NCBI RefSeq assembly: GCF_014305095.1
Contig: NZ_JACRUI010000004.1
Location: 310,001 to 374,000, forward strand
From: Flavobacterium kayseriense
GTDB lineage: Bacteria; Bacteroidota; Bacteroidia; Flavobacteriales; Flavobacteriaceae
Length of the DNA stretch: 64,000 bases
Reading direction: 5' to 3'
The notes beneath the pieces were generated by a model, which saw only the letters and a list, made by a program, of their open reading frames with translations, was not told the DNA's origin and searched no databases. The position numbers and the translations under genes are program-made. How positions within the stretch are numbered: the stretch's first letter is position 1; the number at the start of each line of letters is the position of its first letter. This document shows positions 38,102-48,060 of this stretch, in pieces.

Positions 38102-40309
38102 TTAAAGTACTAATAGTCCAAATTCCCTTAAGGTATGAATTGGCTTTGCAAACCAAAACAACTCAAAATCATCAAAATTTTTCTCGAAATCAACTTTAAG
38201 TTCTTGAAAAGTATAGGTTTTCGAACAAGAAACAGCGATTTTAGATAACGTATCCGCTAACCATTCTCCTTCATTTTTGTTGGTTTGAATGGTGAAACTT
38301 TCTTTTTTATCATGAAAAGTAAGTGCTACCATTTCCCAAGAGTTTCCCTTTTTAGACTTAGTAAAATGCTCTATCGCAGGTTTACCGCCAAGCCACACAA
38401 TTTTAGCTGTAGTTTTAATTTGTAAATCATTATCGTGTTGAACAGCGTTAAAAATAAAGTCCTCTTTTACTGTAGTCCTCGGAATTTTAAAATCAAACCA
38501 CTCTTGCAATTCGTAGTCAAAACAAATGCCATGCATGAAGTTAAACAACGATTTCTTGAGTCCGAATGAAAATTTATCATGGTTAATTCCTGTTTTATCA
38601 GTGTAGTTAATATCGTTGTTGGCAAAGGTACCAATAACTTCAGTTTCTTTTACCACACCAAATTTTTCAGGATACAACCCTACCGGACTGTGAGCAGTCA
38701 TTGCAAATTGATGCCAAAACCCCGATTGCAATACTCCTGCTTCAAATAATTGGCGGACCATTTCTAAACTGTCTATCGTTTCTTGCACGGTCTGAGTAGG
38801 ATATCCGTACATGAGATAAGCATGCACCATAACTCCCGCTTCGGTAAAATTACGTGTTACTTTAGCCACTTGTTCTACGGTGACGCCTTTGTCTATTAAT
38901 TTCAATAAACGATCTGAAGCAACTTCAAGTCCACCCGAAACGGCAATGCAACCCGATGCTTTTAAAAGTAAACACAGATCAGCGGTAAAGCTTTTTTCAA
39001 ATCGAATGTTCGTCCACCAAGTCACTGATAATTTTCTTCGAAGTATTTCTAACGCTAAGGCACGCATTAAAGCTGGGGGCGCGGCTTCATCAACATAATG
39101 AAATCCATTTTCTCCTGTTTGCTCCATCATTTCCTCCATACGATCACATAGCAAACTAGCAGCAATGGGTTCGTAAATTTTTATATAATCTAAAGATATA
39201 TCACAAAAAGTACATTTGCCCCAGTAGCATCCGTGGGCCATAGTGAGCTTATTCCAGCGACCGTCAGACCACATACGATGCATGGGATTTACGATTTCGA
39301 TAACCGATATGTATTTGTCCAATAACAAATCAGAATAATCTGGAGTTCCCACTTGGGATTGCTTGTAATCTGGTTTTACAGAATTATTTTTATAGACCAC
39401 TTTTCCGTCTTCTAATAAAAAAGTTCTTTTGTACTGCTTCTCGACTGCGCTCGAACTAACAGCATTTACAAGTTCTTCAACAGGCACTTCGCCGTCATCC
39501 AAAGTAATGTAATCGAAAAACTCAAAAACACGAGCGTCTGATAATGACCTTAGTTCCGTATTAGGGAAACCGCCACCCATAGAAATCTTAATTTCGGGAT
39601 GATGTTTTTTTACCCATTGCGCTGAACGAAAGGCACTGTATAAATTCCCTGGAAAGGGAACAGAAATTAAAAATAAAGTAGGATTAACTGCTTCAATTTT
39701 TTGTTTTAGAGTCGAAAGCAAAACGGAATCAATGTAAGTAGGCTCCTGTTGCAACGCTTGGTACAATTCATCAAAAGAATTAGCTGATCTACCTAAACGT
39801 TCAGCATATCGGCTGAAGCCAAAGTTTGAATCTACACATTCTACAATAAAATCAGAAATATCCTCAAGGTATAAAGTTGCCAAATGCTTCCCTTTATCCT
39901 GCGTTCCCATGGTACCAAAAGCCCAATCGAGTTCTTCTAATTGTGCAAAGCGAGAAGCTTCAGGTAAATAATCTTCTTGACAAATCTGCAAAGCCAAGGT
40001 TGGGTTTTTTCCTTGCAAAAAAGCAATAACAGGATCAATTGTTTTGATGTATTCGTCCTGCAAAGCATAAATACGTTTTGAATTGTCTGAAATCGAACTG
40101 CTGGTATCTTGAAACTTTAAACGGGCAACTTCAAACAAACTTTGTAAGCCTTCTTTCGAAAACAATTTCAAAATTACTTCGATACCTAAGTCAGCTTGAA
40201 AAGCTTCAATACCTTTTGTATTCAAAAACCCCTTAATGTATGCCGTTGCTGGATAAGGAGTGTTCAATTGCGTAAAAGGCGGCGTAATTAGAAATAGTTT
40301 TGTTTTCAA
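38102..40309 (-). CDS. B12-binding-like radical SAM protein
   Basis: 735 residues. The N-terminal 330 residues resemble the cobalamin-binding-like region of B12 radical SAM proteins (LISVPFPGNLYSAFRSAQWVK, MGGGFPNTEL, DYITLDDGEVPVEEL). The SAM cluster motif is CYWGKCTFC starting at C361, CX4CX2C instead of the usual CX3CX2C. Radical SAM barrel features follow (HYVDEAAPPALM, CIAVSGGLEVASDRLL, AYLMYGYPTQT). The start is a TTG; a stop lies five codons upstream and no ATG is available. A TACTTTTG promoter element lies about 26 bp upstream. Its 5' 152 bp has a decayed copy at 47753-47903. Reaction unknown. Confidence 0.85.
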   Translation of the reverse strand: MKTKLFLITPPFTQLNTPYPATAYIKGFLNTKGIEAFQADLGIEVILKLFSKEGLQSLFEVARLKFQDTSSSISDNSKRIYALQDEYIKTIDPVIAFLQGKNPTLALQICQEDYLPEASRFAQLEELDWAFGTMGTQDKGKHLATLYLEDISDFIVECVDSNFGFSRYAERLGRSANSFDELYQALQQEPTYIDSVLLSTLKQKIEAVNPTLFLISVPFPGNLYSAFRSAQWVKKHHPEIKISMGGGFPNTELRSLSDARVFEFFDYITLDDGEVPVEELVNAVSSSAVEKQYKRTFLLEDGKVVYKNNSVKPDYKQSQVGTPDYSDLLLDKYISVIEIVNPMHRMWSDGRWNKLTMAHGCYWGKCTFCDISLDYIKIYEPIAASLLCDRMEEMMEQTGENGFHYVDEAAPPALMRALALEILRRKLSVTWWTNIRFEKSFTADLCLLLKASGCIAVSGGLEVASDRLLKLIDKGVTVEQVAKVTRNFTEAGVMVHAYLMYGYPTQTVQETIDSLEMVRQLFEAGVLQSGFWHQFAMTAHSPVGLYPEKFGVVKETEVIGTFANNDINYTDKTGINHDKFSFGLKKSLFNFMHGICFDYELQEWFDFKIPRTTVKEDFIFNAVQHDNDLQIKTTAKIVWLGGKPAIEHFTKSKKGNSWEMVALTFHDKKESFTIQTNKNEGEWLADTLSKIAVSCSKTYTFQELKVDFEKNFDDFELFWFAKPIHTLREFGLLVL

Positions 40310-40516
40310 AAGGATATTATTTTATGCAAAAGTAGGCGATAATTATTATTTTTTATCATATATCATTACTTACAATAAACTAGTATTAAATTGGTCATAT
40401 TTGAATTAACTTTTTCTTTCTAATATCCTTTTTTTAATTTGTTTTGAATAAATATTTCAAAGGTAAAATTCATATATGATAATTGATATACCTCTAAGAA
40501 ACTATAAGATTTTATG

Positions 40517-40524
40517 TATATTTG
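40517..40524 (+). promoter_or_regulatory. Bacteroidota -7 element of adhesin A (TATATTTG)
   Basis: Exact TAnnTTTG, 17 bp before the ATG at 40542. It lies downstream of the earlier in-frame ATG at 40476, so the transcript would not include that codon. Confidence 0.65.
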
Positions 40525-40541
40525 TGCACAAAATTCTCACA

Positions 40542-43500
40542 ATGAAGGTTAAAGCCATAGTCCTGTTTATTCTTTTTTACCCAACATTTTTTGTTTTTTC
40601 GCAAGAAACAAAGCTACAATCATCACATATTTTGGTAGAAGACCAAAAAGGAAACCTAATTCAAAGTGAAGAAGCACAAAAAACATTTTTAAAAAGTCGG
40701 GAAGAAAAAAGGGTCAAAGAACTTCAAGAGTTACAAAAAGCAACACTAAGTTCAAAAAAAAGTGCCCTACAACAGGCCGTTGAAATGTGTTCAAATGGAG
40801 GGTTTGAACAACATGAAAGTATTACTGGTTCTAGTTACCTTAAAAATTTTCTTTATACAATAGGTGATCCTGCTGGGCCCACCCAATGTCGCTCTATTAC
40901 AAATAATGCTGATTCATACATAAATCTTTACAACCCCAATAATCTTAATCTAATGGCTACCAGTGTCTCATCCAACTTGGTAGACCCTTATATTGGAGAC
41001 ATTAAGGGGTTTGATCAATATGCGCTTAAAATAAATCACGAAAACTCCTCTACTTATGGAGCAATTGTTCAAGGTAAAAGATTCAAAACCAATAATGAAA
41101 ATTATCTGAAATTTAATTACAAAGCCGTATTACAAAGTGTTTACGACAACAGCCATGCTGACAATCAAGCATTTGTAAAAGCGCGTATTTTAAATAAAAA
41201 AGGGGTTGTAGTAAACGAATTTTGTTTAGTAGGAGATGAAAAAAACTGTATTTTCACCAAAGTCCCAAGTCAAAGTTCCAATTATGTAACTTTGTACACA
41301 TCAAACTGGCAATCTGGATTATTAGATATTTCGTCTATTCCTAACAATGAAGAATTTACCGTTGAATTTATGGCGTCTAGATGTGGACTCGGTGGACATT
41401 TTGGTTATATGTACATTGATGATATTTGCTTGCTGCATTCCGATGAAAATTTTCAAGGATCTGTAGAACTTGAACCTCTAAATAAAGTATGCCCTACTTT
41501 ACCTGTTGCAGTTTGTGGAAGCTATACTGTGCCAAATTCTGGAGGAATAGCGGCAACTGTAAAAAAAATCACTTTAACTGTTTACAATAGCAGTAATGTT
41601 TCAGTATACAGCACTTCTACAACTTCAAGTTTGGACACAACAAATAAAAAGTTTTGCTTCACCCTAAGTGCTAGTAATTTTCCAAATACTAGCAATGCTA
41701 ATTACAATGTAGGAGTTCAAGTTGATTATGATACCCCTACTGCCTCTACTTGCGCGGGAACTTCATTCAATTCAGCCGTAGATTCTGATGCAAATCCGGG
41801 ATGGGATATTTCATTTTTGAATTGTGATTCCAGTTGTAATTTTAATGTAAATACAGCAAAAATTTCGCAATGTGATGCAAATCGGGACGGAACTGAGAAT
41901 TTCGATTTGACAAAGTTTAATGCTCTGGTAGTTGCTTCAAACACTGGTCTAAGTTTTAAGTACTACAAAAATTATGATGATGCAGCAGCCAATTTAAATG
42001 AAATAACCAATTTTACTAGCTATCCGAGTACGAGTACCTCTTTATTTGTTCGAATAAATAAAAGCGCTTCATGCTTTAAAATAATTTCGACTAGTTTAGA
42101 AGTGAAAAATCCAACGGCAAACATTACAGGTATTTTAAATGTTTGCTCAGGAAGTACTCTATTGACAGCAACTTCGGGATCTACCTATCTTTGGAATACA
42201 GGAGAAACTACGCAAAGTATTACCGTTAACGCCATTGGTAATTATTCTGTAACTGTAGCTGATTCTTTTGGCTGTAGTAGTACTGCCACTGTTAGTATTG
42301 AACCGAGTCAAACTGCCGTTTCTCCTATTTTGCAAATTACCCAACCCTCTTGTTTCAGTACAACAGGGAGCATTGTTATAACCTCAACAGCAGCCGAATA
42401 TAGTTTTGACGACGGAGTAACTTGGACTACAAACAATACTAAGGATAATCTATATCCAGGAAGTTATTCCGTTAAAATAAAAACAATAAACGGATGTATT
42501 TCCTATTCTCAGAAAGCAACAATAACTGGTGTATCAACTTCTTACCCAAGTTATACCTATTCTAGTCCTTTATTTTGCGGAGATGTTGGACGAATTACAA
42601 TTTTAACACCATCTACATACTATAGCTTTGATGATGGTGTAACCTGGGTCAATAATTCCACTGACGACAATTTGAAACCTGGACTTTATAAAATCCGTAC
42701 AAAAGATGCGCAAGGATGTATTTCTGCCGCTAATAATGTGTTACTAAGTAGCACTACTTTAGATGATCCAACCTATACTTTAATACTGCCTGCGTGTACT
42801 GTTGTTGGGAGTATAACTATTAATTCAGTTGCTGATTTTTATACTTTTGATGGGGGAACAACATGGGTTACTACCAATAATTTGACTAATTTAACTGCAG
42901 GAAGTTATCGCGTAGGAATTAAAAACGCCTTGGGCTGTACATCTAATTTTAATTATGTTTATTTGGATGATTTTACTAGTTCATACCCTAGGATTACTAC
43001 TATACAACCTATTTGCGGAAGTAATGGTAATATTACAATCGACACAGTTGCTGACTTTTATAGTTTTGATGATGGAGCAACCTGGACCACTAATAATACA
43101 GCTGATTTACCATACGGAACTTATAAAATAAAAGTAAAAAACAGTCTAGGATGCGTCAGCGCCATTAATTACGCGTATTTAAATCAACCATTATTGAGTG
43201 CGCCAATTGTTAGTATCGAGCAACCCACTTGCGGTGCAAATGGAAAAATCAGTATAAATTCGTTATCCGATTTTTACAGCTACGATAACGGTCAAACCTG
43301 GACAACTTCAAATACGAAATCATTGCCGCCGGGCTTTTACTACGTTATAGTAAAGAATAGTATGGGATGTGTATCATATGGAAACGGAATTTATTTGAAT
43401 AATCCATATATCGATGCGCCAACATATACTGTTACCCAACCCACCTGCACTGCTCTTGGAAGTATCACCATAAATACAATTGCAGACTTTTATAGTTTTG

Positions 43501-46500
43501 ATGGAGGCAGCACTTGGGGAACAGATGCTACTTTAGCAAATTTAAACATTGCTGGATATTACAATATATCTACAAAAAACAATCTGGGTTGTAGTTCTAA
43601 TTCAATCTCCGTGTATATATCTGGATACAATCTGCCCGCTCCTGATTACACTTTTATCAATCCTAGTTGTGGGAATATTGGTTCAATTACATTCAACGCA
43701 ACTGCTGATTTTTACAGTATTGATTACGGACAAACTTGGAGCACAAATAATGTTTTCTCAAATTTAAGTGCTGGATACTACTATTTGCAAATAAAAAAAG
43801 CTAATTGTGTTTCAAATAGTTTTGGTGTTAATTTGGATAGTAACTATTTGGCTCCACCAAAAGTAACCGCAGTACAACCTGGCTGTGGAACAAATGGATC
43901 AATCACTTTTTCAACAACTGCAGATTTTTATAGCCTTGATGGTCAAAATTGGGTTACAAATCCAGTTTTTAACAATCTCACTCCAGGTTTCTACAGTGTG
44001 AAAACAAAAAATGCATCTGGCTGTGTTTCAATTCCTAACTATATATCGCTTTCCCCTTTTTATCTCCCTAATCCCACTTTCACAACAGTGCAGCCAACTT
44101 GTGGTAATGGTGGAAATATAACCTTTACGGTAGCAGCAGCGTTGTACAGTATAGATGGTGGCACTACATGGAGTAATAGCCCCGTGTTTACTAATCTAAA
44201 CCCAGGTTATTACTATTTAGGCATAAAAAATGCTACAGGTTGTACATCTAATTTTTATCTATCCAATGTAAGTCTCCAAAACTATTACTTACCTAATCCA
44301 GATTTCACACTAATTCAGCCAACTTGTGGCACTAACGGTAGTATCACGTTTGCAACAGTAGCGGATTCCTATAGTTTTGATGGTGGCAAAACGTGGACCA
44401 CAAATCCACAACTTACTGGACTTACCTCTGGGTATTATAACCTATTAATACAAAATACTATTGGCTGCAAATCATATGTTATATCCGTTTATATTCAGCC
44501 ATATTATCTTCAAAATCCAAAGGTAAAAGTAATACAACCTAGTTGCGGAAATGGCGGAAGCATAAGCATAACTACGCCAGCTGATCAATATAGCTTTGAC
44601 GGAGGTACAACATGGACTTCAGATCCTATATTATTAGATCCAAAACCAATAACTTATACTATTCTTATCAAAAATGCTAAGGGATGTACTTCATATTCGC
44701 AATATTACTCGATCAATAAATATTACATAGCCTCCGTAAATATCTCCTCAATTCAACCAACCTGTGCTACTCCTTTTGGAACCATAATAATAAATACAAT
44801 AGCAGATCAGTATAGTTTTGATAATGGTGTAACTTGGACTACAAATCCTATTAAGAAAAATTTAGCAAGCGGTAATTATACTGTTATTGTGAAAAATGCG
44901 CTAGGCTGTACCTCATCTGGCTATTCTATCTATATTAGTACCCCACCTACTATTCCAGCTCCACCATCGGTCCAGATTGTTCAACCATCGTCCTGTGGAG
45001 CAACAGATGGACGGATTACCGTAACAACTCCTGCTATTAGTTATAGCTTTAACGATGGAAATAGCTGGACAACAAACCCAACAAAAATTAATATTGGAGA
45101 AGGCACTTATATTATTAAAATTAAAACGAATTCATACAGTTGTGAATCTTTAACGAACGTAGTGAATTTAAACTCAGGCACAACAATCGCAGCCCCAGCA
45201 TATGCCGCAACGCAACCCAATTGCAGCTCGCCAAAAGGTTCGATTACCATTACTACAAATGCAGCAACTTACAGTTTTGATAATGGATTAACTTATGTTT
45301 ATTCTAATACAAAAAATGATCTTACACCTGGTATTTACAAGATAAAAATAAAAAATGCTGCAGGATGTATTTCAGATGTTACTGGAGTAACTATAAATGC
45401 AATATCGGCACTCCAAGCTCCCGACTTTACCGTAGTTCAACCAAATTGCACTAATTCTTTAGGATCAGTAAGTATCACAACTATTGCAGATTTATATAGT
45501 TTTGATAATGGAATCACTTATGGGAATTCGAATACAAAATCTAATGTTACGCCAGGGACCTATAATGTAAAGATAAAATATAACTCAGATTGTATATCCC
45601 TAAGCAATACAGTAACAATTAACGCAGCTCCTGTAACTCCTGAAGTGCCAAAAGTAATTATTTCAAATCCCCAAGGGTGTGGGACAATTACTGGGACAAT
45701 TACAGTATTAACTACTGCAAATTTGTATAGCTTTGATGACGGTAACAGTTGGCAAACAAATAACACCGCTAGCTTAGCGCCAGGAAACTACTTAATCCGA
45801 ACAAAATTAACAAATGGATGTGCATCAAATACATTTGCAGCAACAATCAATCCAGCACCAAATACGCCTTTAACTCCCACAGTTTCTGTTGTGCAACCAA
45901 CTAGCTGCGGCAATCCATTTGGAGCAATTACTGTCACTAGTGCAGCATATGAATATAGTTTTGACAATGGTTTACATTATTCAACTAATCCAGTTTTAGG
46001 GAATTTCATACCTGGGACACACTTAGTTCGTGTTAAAAACAGCAGCGGATGTGAATCATTACCAATAGCTGTACTAATCAATATCCCTACAGATTACCCC
46101 ACCCCTCCCGTATTTACAAGTATCCAACCTGACTGTAATAATCTAAAAGGCTCGATAACTATTACCGACAATGCTGCACAATACAGCTTCGATAATGGTA
46201 CAACATGGACAACAAATGCAACACAATCAAATCTAGCTCCTGCAACATATTTAATAAAAGTTAAAAATAATATTGGTTGTATTTCAAATTCATCCTCTGT
46301 TATTATAATTCCATTTACAAATTTCACTATCAAACCAACACTGTCAAACTCACAAACATTCTGCATCCAACAAAATGCAACAATCCAGGAAATTGCAGTG
46401 ACTGGCCAAAATATAAAATGGTATGACGCTTTGACTAATGGAACGGTTTTACCATTTATAACGCAACTGCAAAACGGAACAACCTATTACGCTAGCCAAA

Positions 46501-47753
46501 CAATAAATGGTTGTGAAAGTATTAGAACACCAGTTTTAATTACTATCCAAGATAGCTCAGCTCCAATAGGACTGGCAATCCAGACATTCTGTGCAAGTCA
46601 GAGTCCAACATTAAGCGCTATTATAGTTACTGGATCTCAAGTCAAATGGTTTGATGCCGCGAATAATTCGCTAACAACAACAACAACTTCTTTGCAAGAC
46701 GGTCGTACTTATTATGCCACTCAAACAGTGAACGGTTGCGAAAGCACCAATAAATTAGCTATTACTATATCATTAATCAATACTTTGCCCGCAAATAATT
46801 ATGAAGAATTGTTGTGTGATGATTTAAACGATGGTTCTGAAAAAGTAAATTTGATGAACTATAATTCAAAGCTAATTGCTAACACCGTGGGATATACATT
46901 TGCTTATTATTCAAGCTATGCAGCCGCATCAAATCAATTGACAAACAATCAAATTCTTGATTTTTCTGATTTTAAATTAGCTTTGGGAGCTAAAACAATT
47001 TATGTTCGAATTAATTCAGCTTCGGCCTGCTTCGCAATCGCTCAACTAAAACTAACTCTTTTAGCAAAACCTAAAATAACAATTCCTGATGTGGTTCCTA
47101 TTTGTGAAAGCAGCAGTATTACCATTGATGCTGGTTTAGGGTTTGATCACTATTTGTGGTCAACTGGAGAAACCACATCATCTATAATAGTTACAAGCCC
47201 AAATAACTATTGGGTTACCGTAACCAAAAATTACGATCTAATTAGTTGCTCAAATACTAAAAACTTTGAAGTCACAAAGTCAAATATAGCCAGCATTACT
47301 TCCATTGACATCAAGGATTGGACTGATAATGAAAACGCGATTATGGTGTATACTACTGGTAACAGTGACCTTGAATATTCTATTGATGGAATTAATTATC
47401 AAGACAATAATCAGTTTACAAACTTAATTAGCGGCAAATACATGGTTCATGTACGAGATAAAAATGGTTGCGGCACGGTCACTGAGGAGGTGAATTTATT
47501 AATGTATCCAAAATTTTTCACTCCTAATGGTGATGGATATAATGATACTTGGAGTATACGCTTTTCTGAAAATGAACCGCAATTATCAGTTAAAATATTT
47601 GATCGATACGGTAAGCTAATAACTGTACTTAATCAAAACCAAGTCTGGAACGGAACCTATAATGGGCAACTGATTCCTGCAACTGATTATTGGTTTGTAG
47701 TAAATCGGGCAGATGGAAAAGAATACAAAGGTCATTTTAGCCTGAAGCGATAG
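40542..47753 (+). CDS. giant SprB-repeat surface adhesin A with T9SS type B signal
   Basis: 2403 residues from the ATG at 40542, which begins the signal peptide KVKAIVLFILFYPTFFVFSQ. An in-frame ATG at 40476 is possible but lies upstream of the promoter element. Residues about 60-420 form a unique N-terminal part with jelly-roll-like and CNFNVNTAKISQCDANRDG segments. Then 18 tandem repeats of about 74 residues (see the repeat entry), two short Cys-containing modules (QTFCIQQNATIQEI and relatives), a CDDLNDGSE module and the type B signal FFTPNGDGYNDTW ... GHFSLKR. SprB adhesins move along the cell surface in gliding. Probable cell-surface adhesin. Paralogue of the next large gene. Confidence 0.85.
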   Translation: MKVKAIVLFILFYPTFFVFSQETKLQSSHILVEDQKGNLIQSEEAQKTFLKSREEKRVKELQELQKATLSSKKSALQQAVEMCSNGGFEQHESITGSSYLKNFLYTIGDPAGPTQCRSITNNADSYINLYNPNNLNLMATSVSSNLVDPYIGDIKGFDQYALKINHENSSTYGAIVQGKRFKTNNENYLKFNYKAVLQSVYDNSHADNQAFVKARILNKKGVVVNEFCLVGDEKNCIFTKVPSQSSNYVTLYTSNWQSGLLDISSIPNNEEFTVEFMASRCGLGGHFGYMYIDDICLLHSDENFQGSVELEPLNKVCPTLPVAVCGSYTVPNSGGIAATVKKITLTVYNSSNVSVYSTSTTSSLDTTNKKFCFTLSASNFPNTSNANYNVGVQVDYDTPTASTCAGTSFNSAVDSDANPGWDISFLNCDSSCNFNVNTAKISQCDANRDGTENFDLTKFNALVVASNTGLSFKYYKNYDDAAANLNEITNFTSYPSTSTSLFVRINKSASCFKIISTSLEVKNPTANITGILNVCSGSTLLTATSGSTYLWNTGETTQSITVNAIGNYSVTVADSFGCSSTATVSIEPSQTAVSPILQITQPSCFSTTGSIVITSTAAEYSFDDGVTWTTNNTKDNLYPGSYSVKIKTINGCISYSQKATITGVSTSYPSYTYSSPLFCGDVGRITILTPSTYYSFDDGVTWVNNSTDDNLKPGLYKIRTKDAQGCISAANNVLLSSTTLDDPTYTLILPACTVVGSITINSVADFYTFDGGTTWVTTNNLTNLTAGSYRVGIKNALGCTSNFNYVYLDDFTSSYPRITTIQPICGSNGNITIDTVADFYSFDDGATWTTNNTADLPYGTYKIKVKNSLGCVSAINYAYLNQPLLSAPIVSIEQPTCGANGKISINSLSDFYSYDNGQTWTTSNTKSLPPGFYYVIVKNSMGCVSYGNGIYLNNPYIDAPTYTVTQPTCTALGSITINTIADFYSFDGGSTWGTDATLANLNIAGYYNISTKNNLGCSSNSISVYISGYNLPAPDYTFINPSCGNIGSITFNATADFYSIDYGQTWSTNNVFSNLSAGYYYLQIKKANCVSNSFGVNLDSNYLAPPKVTAVQPGCGTNGSITFSTTADFYSLDGQNWVTNPVFNNLTPGFYSVKTKNASGCVSIPNYISLSPFYLPNPTFTTVQPTCGNGGNITFTVAAALYSIDGGTTWSNSPVFTNLNPGYYYLGIKNATGCTSNFYLSNVSLQNYYLPNPDFTLIQPTCGTNGSITFATVADSYSFDGGKTWTTNPQLTGLTSGYYNLLIQNTIGCKSYVISVYIQPYYLQNPKVKVIQPSCGNGGSISITTPADQYSFDGGTTWTSDPILLDPKPITYTILIKNAKGCTSYSQYYSINKYYIASVNISSIQPTCATPFGTIIINTIADQYSFDNGVTWTTNPIKKNLASGNYTVIVKNALGCTSSGYSIYISTPPTIPAPPSVQIVQPSSCGATDGRITVTTPAISYSFNDGNSWTTNPTKINIGEGTYIIKIKTNSYSCESLTNVVNLNSGTTIAAPAYAATQPNCSSPKGSITITTNAATYSFDNGLTYVYSNTKNDLTPGIYKIKIKNAAGCISDVTGVTINAISALQAPDFTVVQPNCTNSLGSVSITTIADLYSFDNGITYGNSNTKSNVTPGTYNVKIKYNSDCISLSNTVTINAAPVTPEVPKVIISNPQGCGTITGTITVLTTANLYSFDDGNSWQTNNTASLAPGNYLIRTKLTNGCASNTFAATINPAPNTPLTPTVSVVQPTSCGNPFGAITVTSAAYEYSFDNGLHYSTNPVLGNFIPGTHLVRVKNSSGCESLPIAVLINIPTDYPTPPVFTSIQPDCNNLKGSITITDNAAQYSFDNGTTWTTNATQSNLAPATYLIKVKNNIGCISNSSSVIIIPFTNFTIKPTLSNSQTFCIQQNATIQEIAVTGQNIKWYDALTNGTVLPFITQLQNGTTYYASQTINGCESIRTPVLITIQDSSAPIGLAIQTFCASQSPTLSAIIVTGSQVKWFDAANNSLTTTTTSLQDGRTYYATQTVNGCESTNKLAITISLINTLPANNYEELLCDDLNDGSEKVNLMNYNSKLIANTVGYTFAYYSSYAAASNQLTNNQILDFSDFKLALGAKTIYVRINSASACFAIAQLKLTLLAKPKITIPDVVPICESSSITIDAGLGFDHYLWSTGETTSSIIVTSPNNYWVTVTKNYDLISCSNTKNFEVTKSNIASITSIDIKDWTDNENAIMVYTTGNSDLEYSIDGINYQDNNQFTNLISGKYMVHVRDKNGCGTVTEEVNLLMYPKFFTPNGDGYNDTWSIRFSENEPQLSVKIFDRYGKLITVLNQNQVWNGTYNGQLIPATDYWFVVNRADGKEYKGHFSLKR
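42330..46320 (+). repeat. SprB-type repeat array in adhesin A (18 units)
   Basis: Unit of about 74 codons whose core reads QPxCxxxGSITIxTxADFYSFDxGxTWxTNP..LxxGxYxxxIKNxxGCxS. I count 18 cores, by eye, from YSFDDGVTWTTNN at about 42395 to YSFDNGTTWTTNA at about 46190. Units are diverged at both protein and DNA level, so this is an old coding array, not a simple-sequence or CRISPR repeat. Confidence 0.85.
47436..47753 (+). repeat. near-identical 318-bp C-terminal signal segment, copy A
   Basis: From codon AAA-TAC-ATG (KYMVHVRDKNGCG) to the stop this segment differs from 53599-53916 at about six positions by eye, most of them silent apart from one R/W change. The flanking adhesin sequence is far more diverged. 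Confidence 0.9.
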
Positions 47754-47903
47754 AAAACAATTTCAAAATTACATTGATACCTAAATTAGGATAAAAAACT
47801 TCAATATCTTTAGTGTCCATGATCCCTTAATGTATGCCGTATCCGGATAAGGAGTATTTAATGGTTTAAAAGGTGGTGCGATGAGCAAAAGTTTGATTTT
47901 CAA
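47753..47903 (-). pseudogene. decayed copy of the radical SAM gene 5' end
   Basis: The minus strand reads LKIKLLLIAPPFKPLNTPYP then DTAYIKG, matching the first codons of the radical SAM protein (KTKLFLITPPFTQLNTPYP). A one-base deletion shifts the frame, after which MDTKDIEVFYPNLGINVILKLFS matches the homologous stretch. It covers 151 bp against 152 bp of the intact gene (40158-40309), and its end abuts the stop codon of adhesin A exactly. It is a tandem-duplication remnant and cannot code. The 124 bp from here to the next promoter element hold nothing I recognise. Confidence 0.9.
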
Positions 47904-48022
47904 GAGAAATTGTTGCCAACCAAACATGAGGGATAATTTTAGTTTCTATTATTCCCCGCGCAAAAAATCACGGAATGTTACTATTCTACTACAAAGAACA
48001 TTAAATTATGAGCGTATTTAAT

Positions 48023-48030
48023 TACATTTG
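48023..48030 (+). promoter_or_regulatory. Bacteroidota -7 element of adhesin B (TACATTTG)
   Basis: Exact TAnnTTTG, 30 bp before the ATG at 48061. Its TTG opens a longer frame but belongs to the promoter. Confidence 0.6.
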
Positions 48031-48060
48031 AAAAATTATGCCTTTGCAAGACTATCTTTT

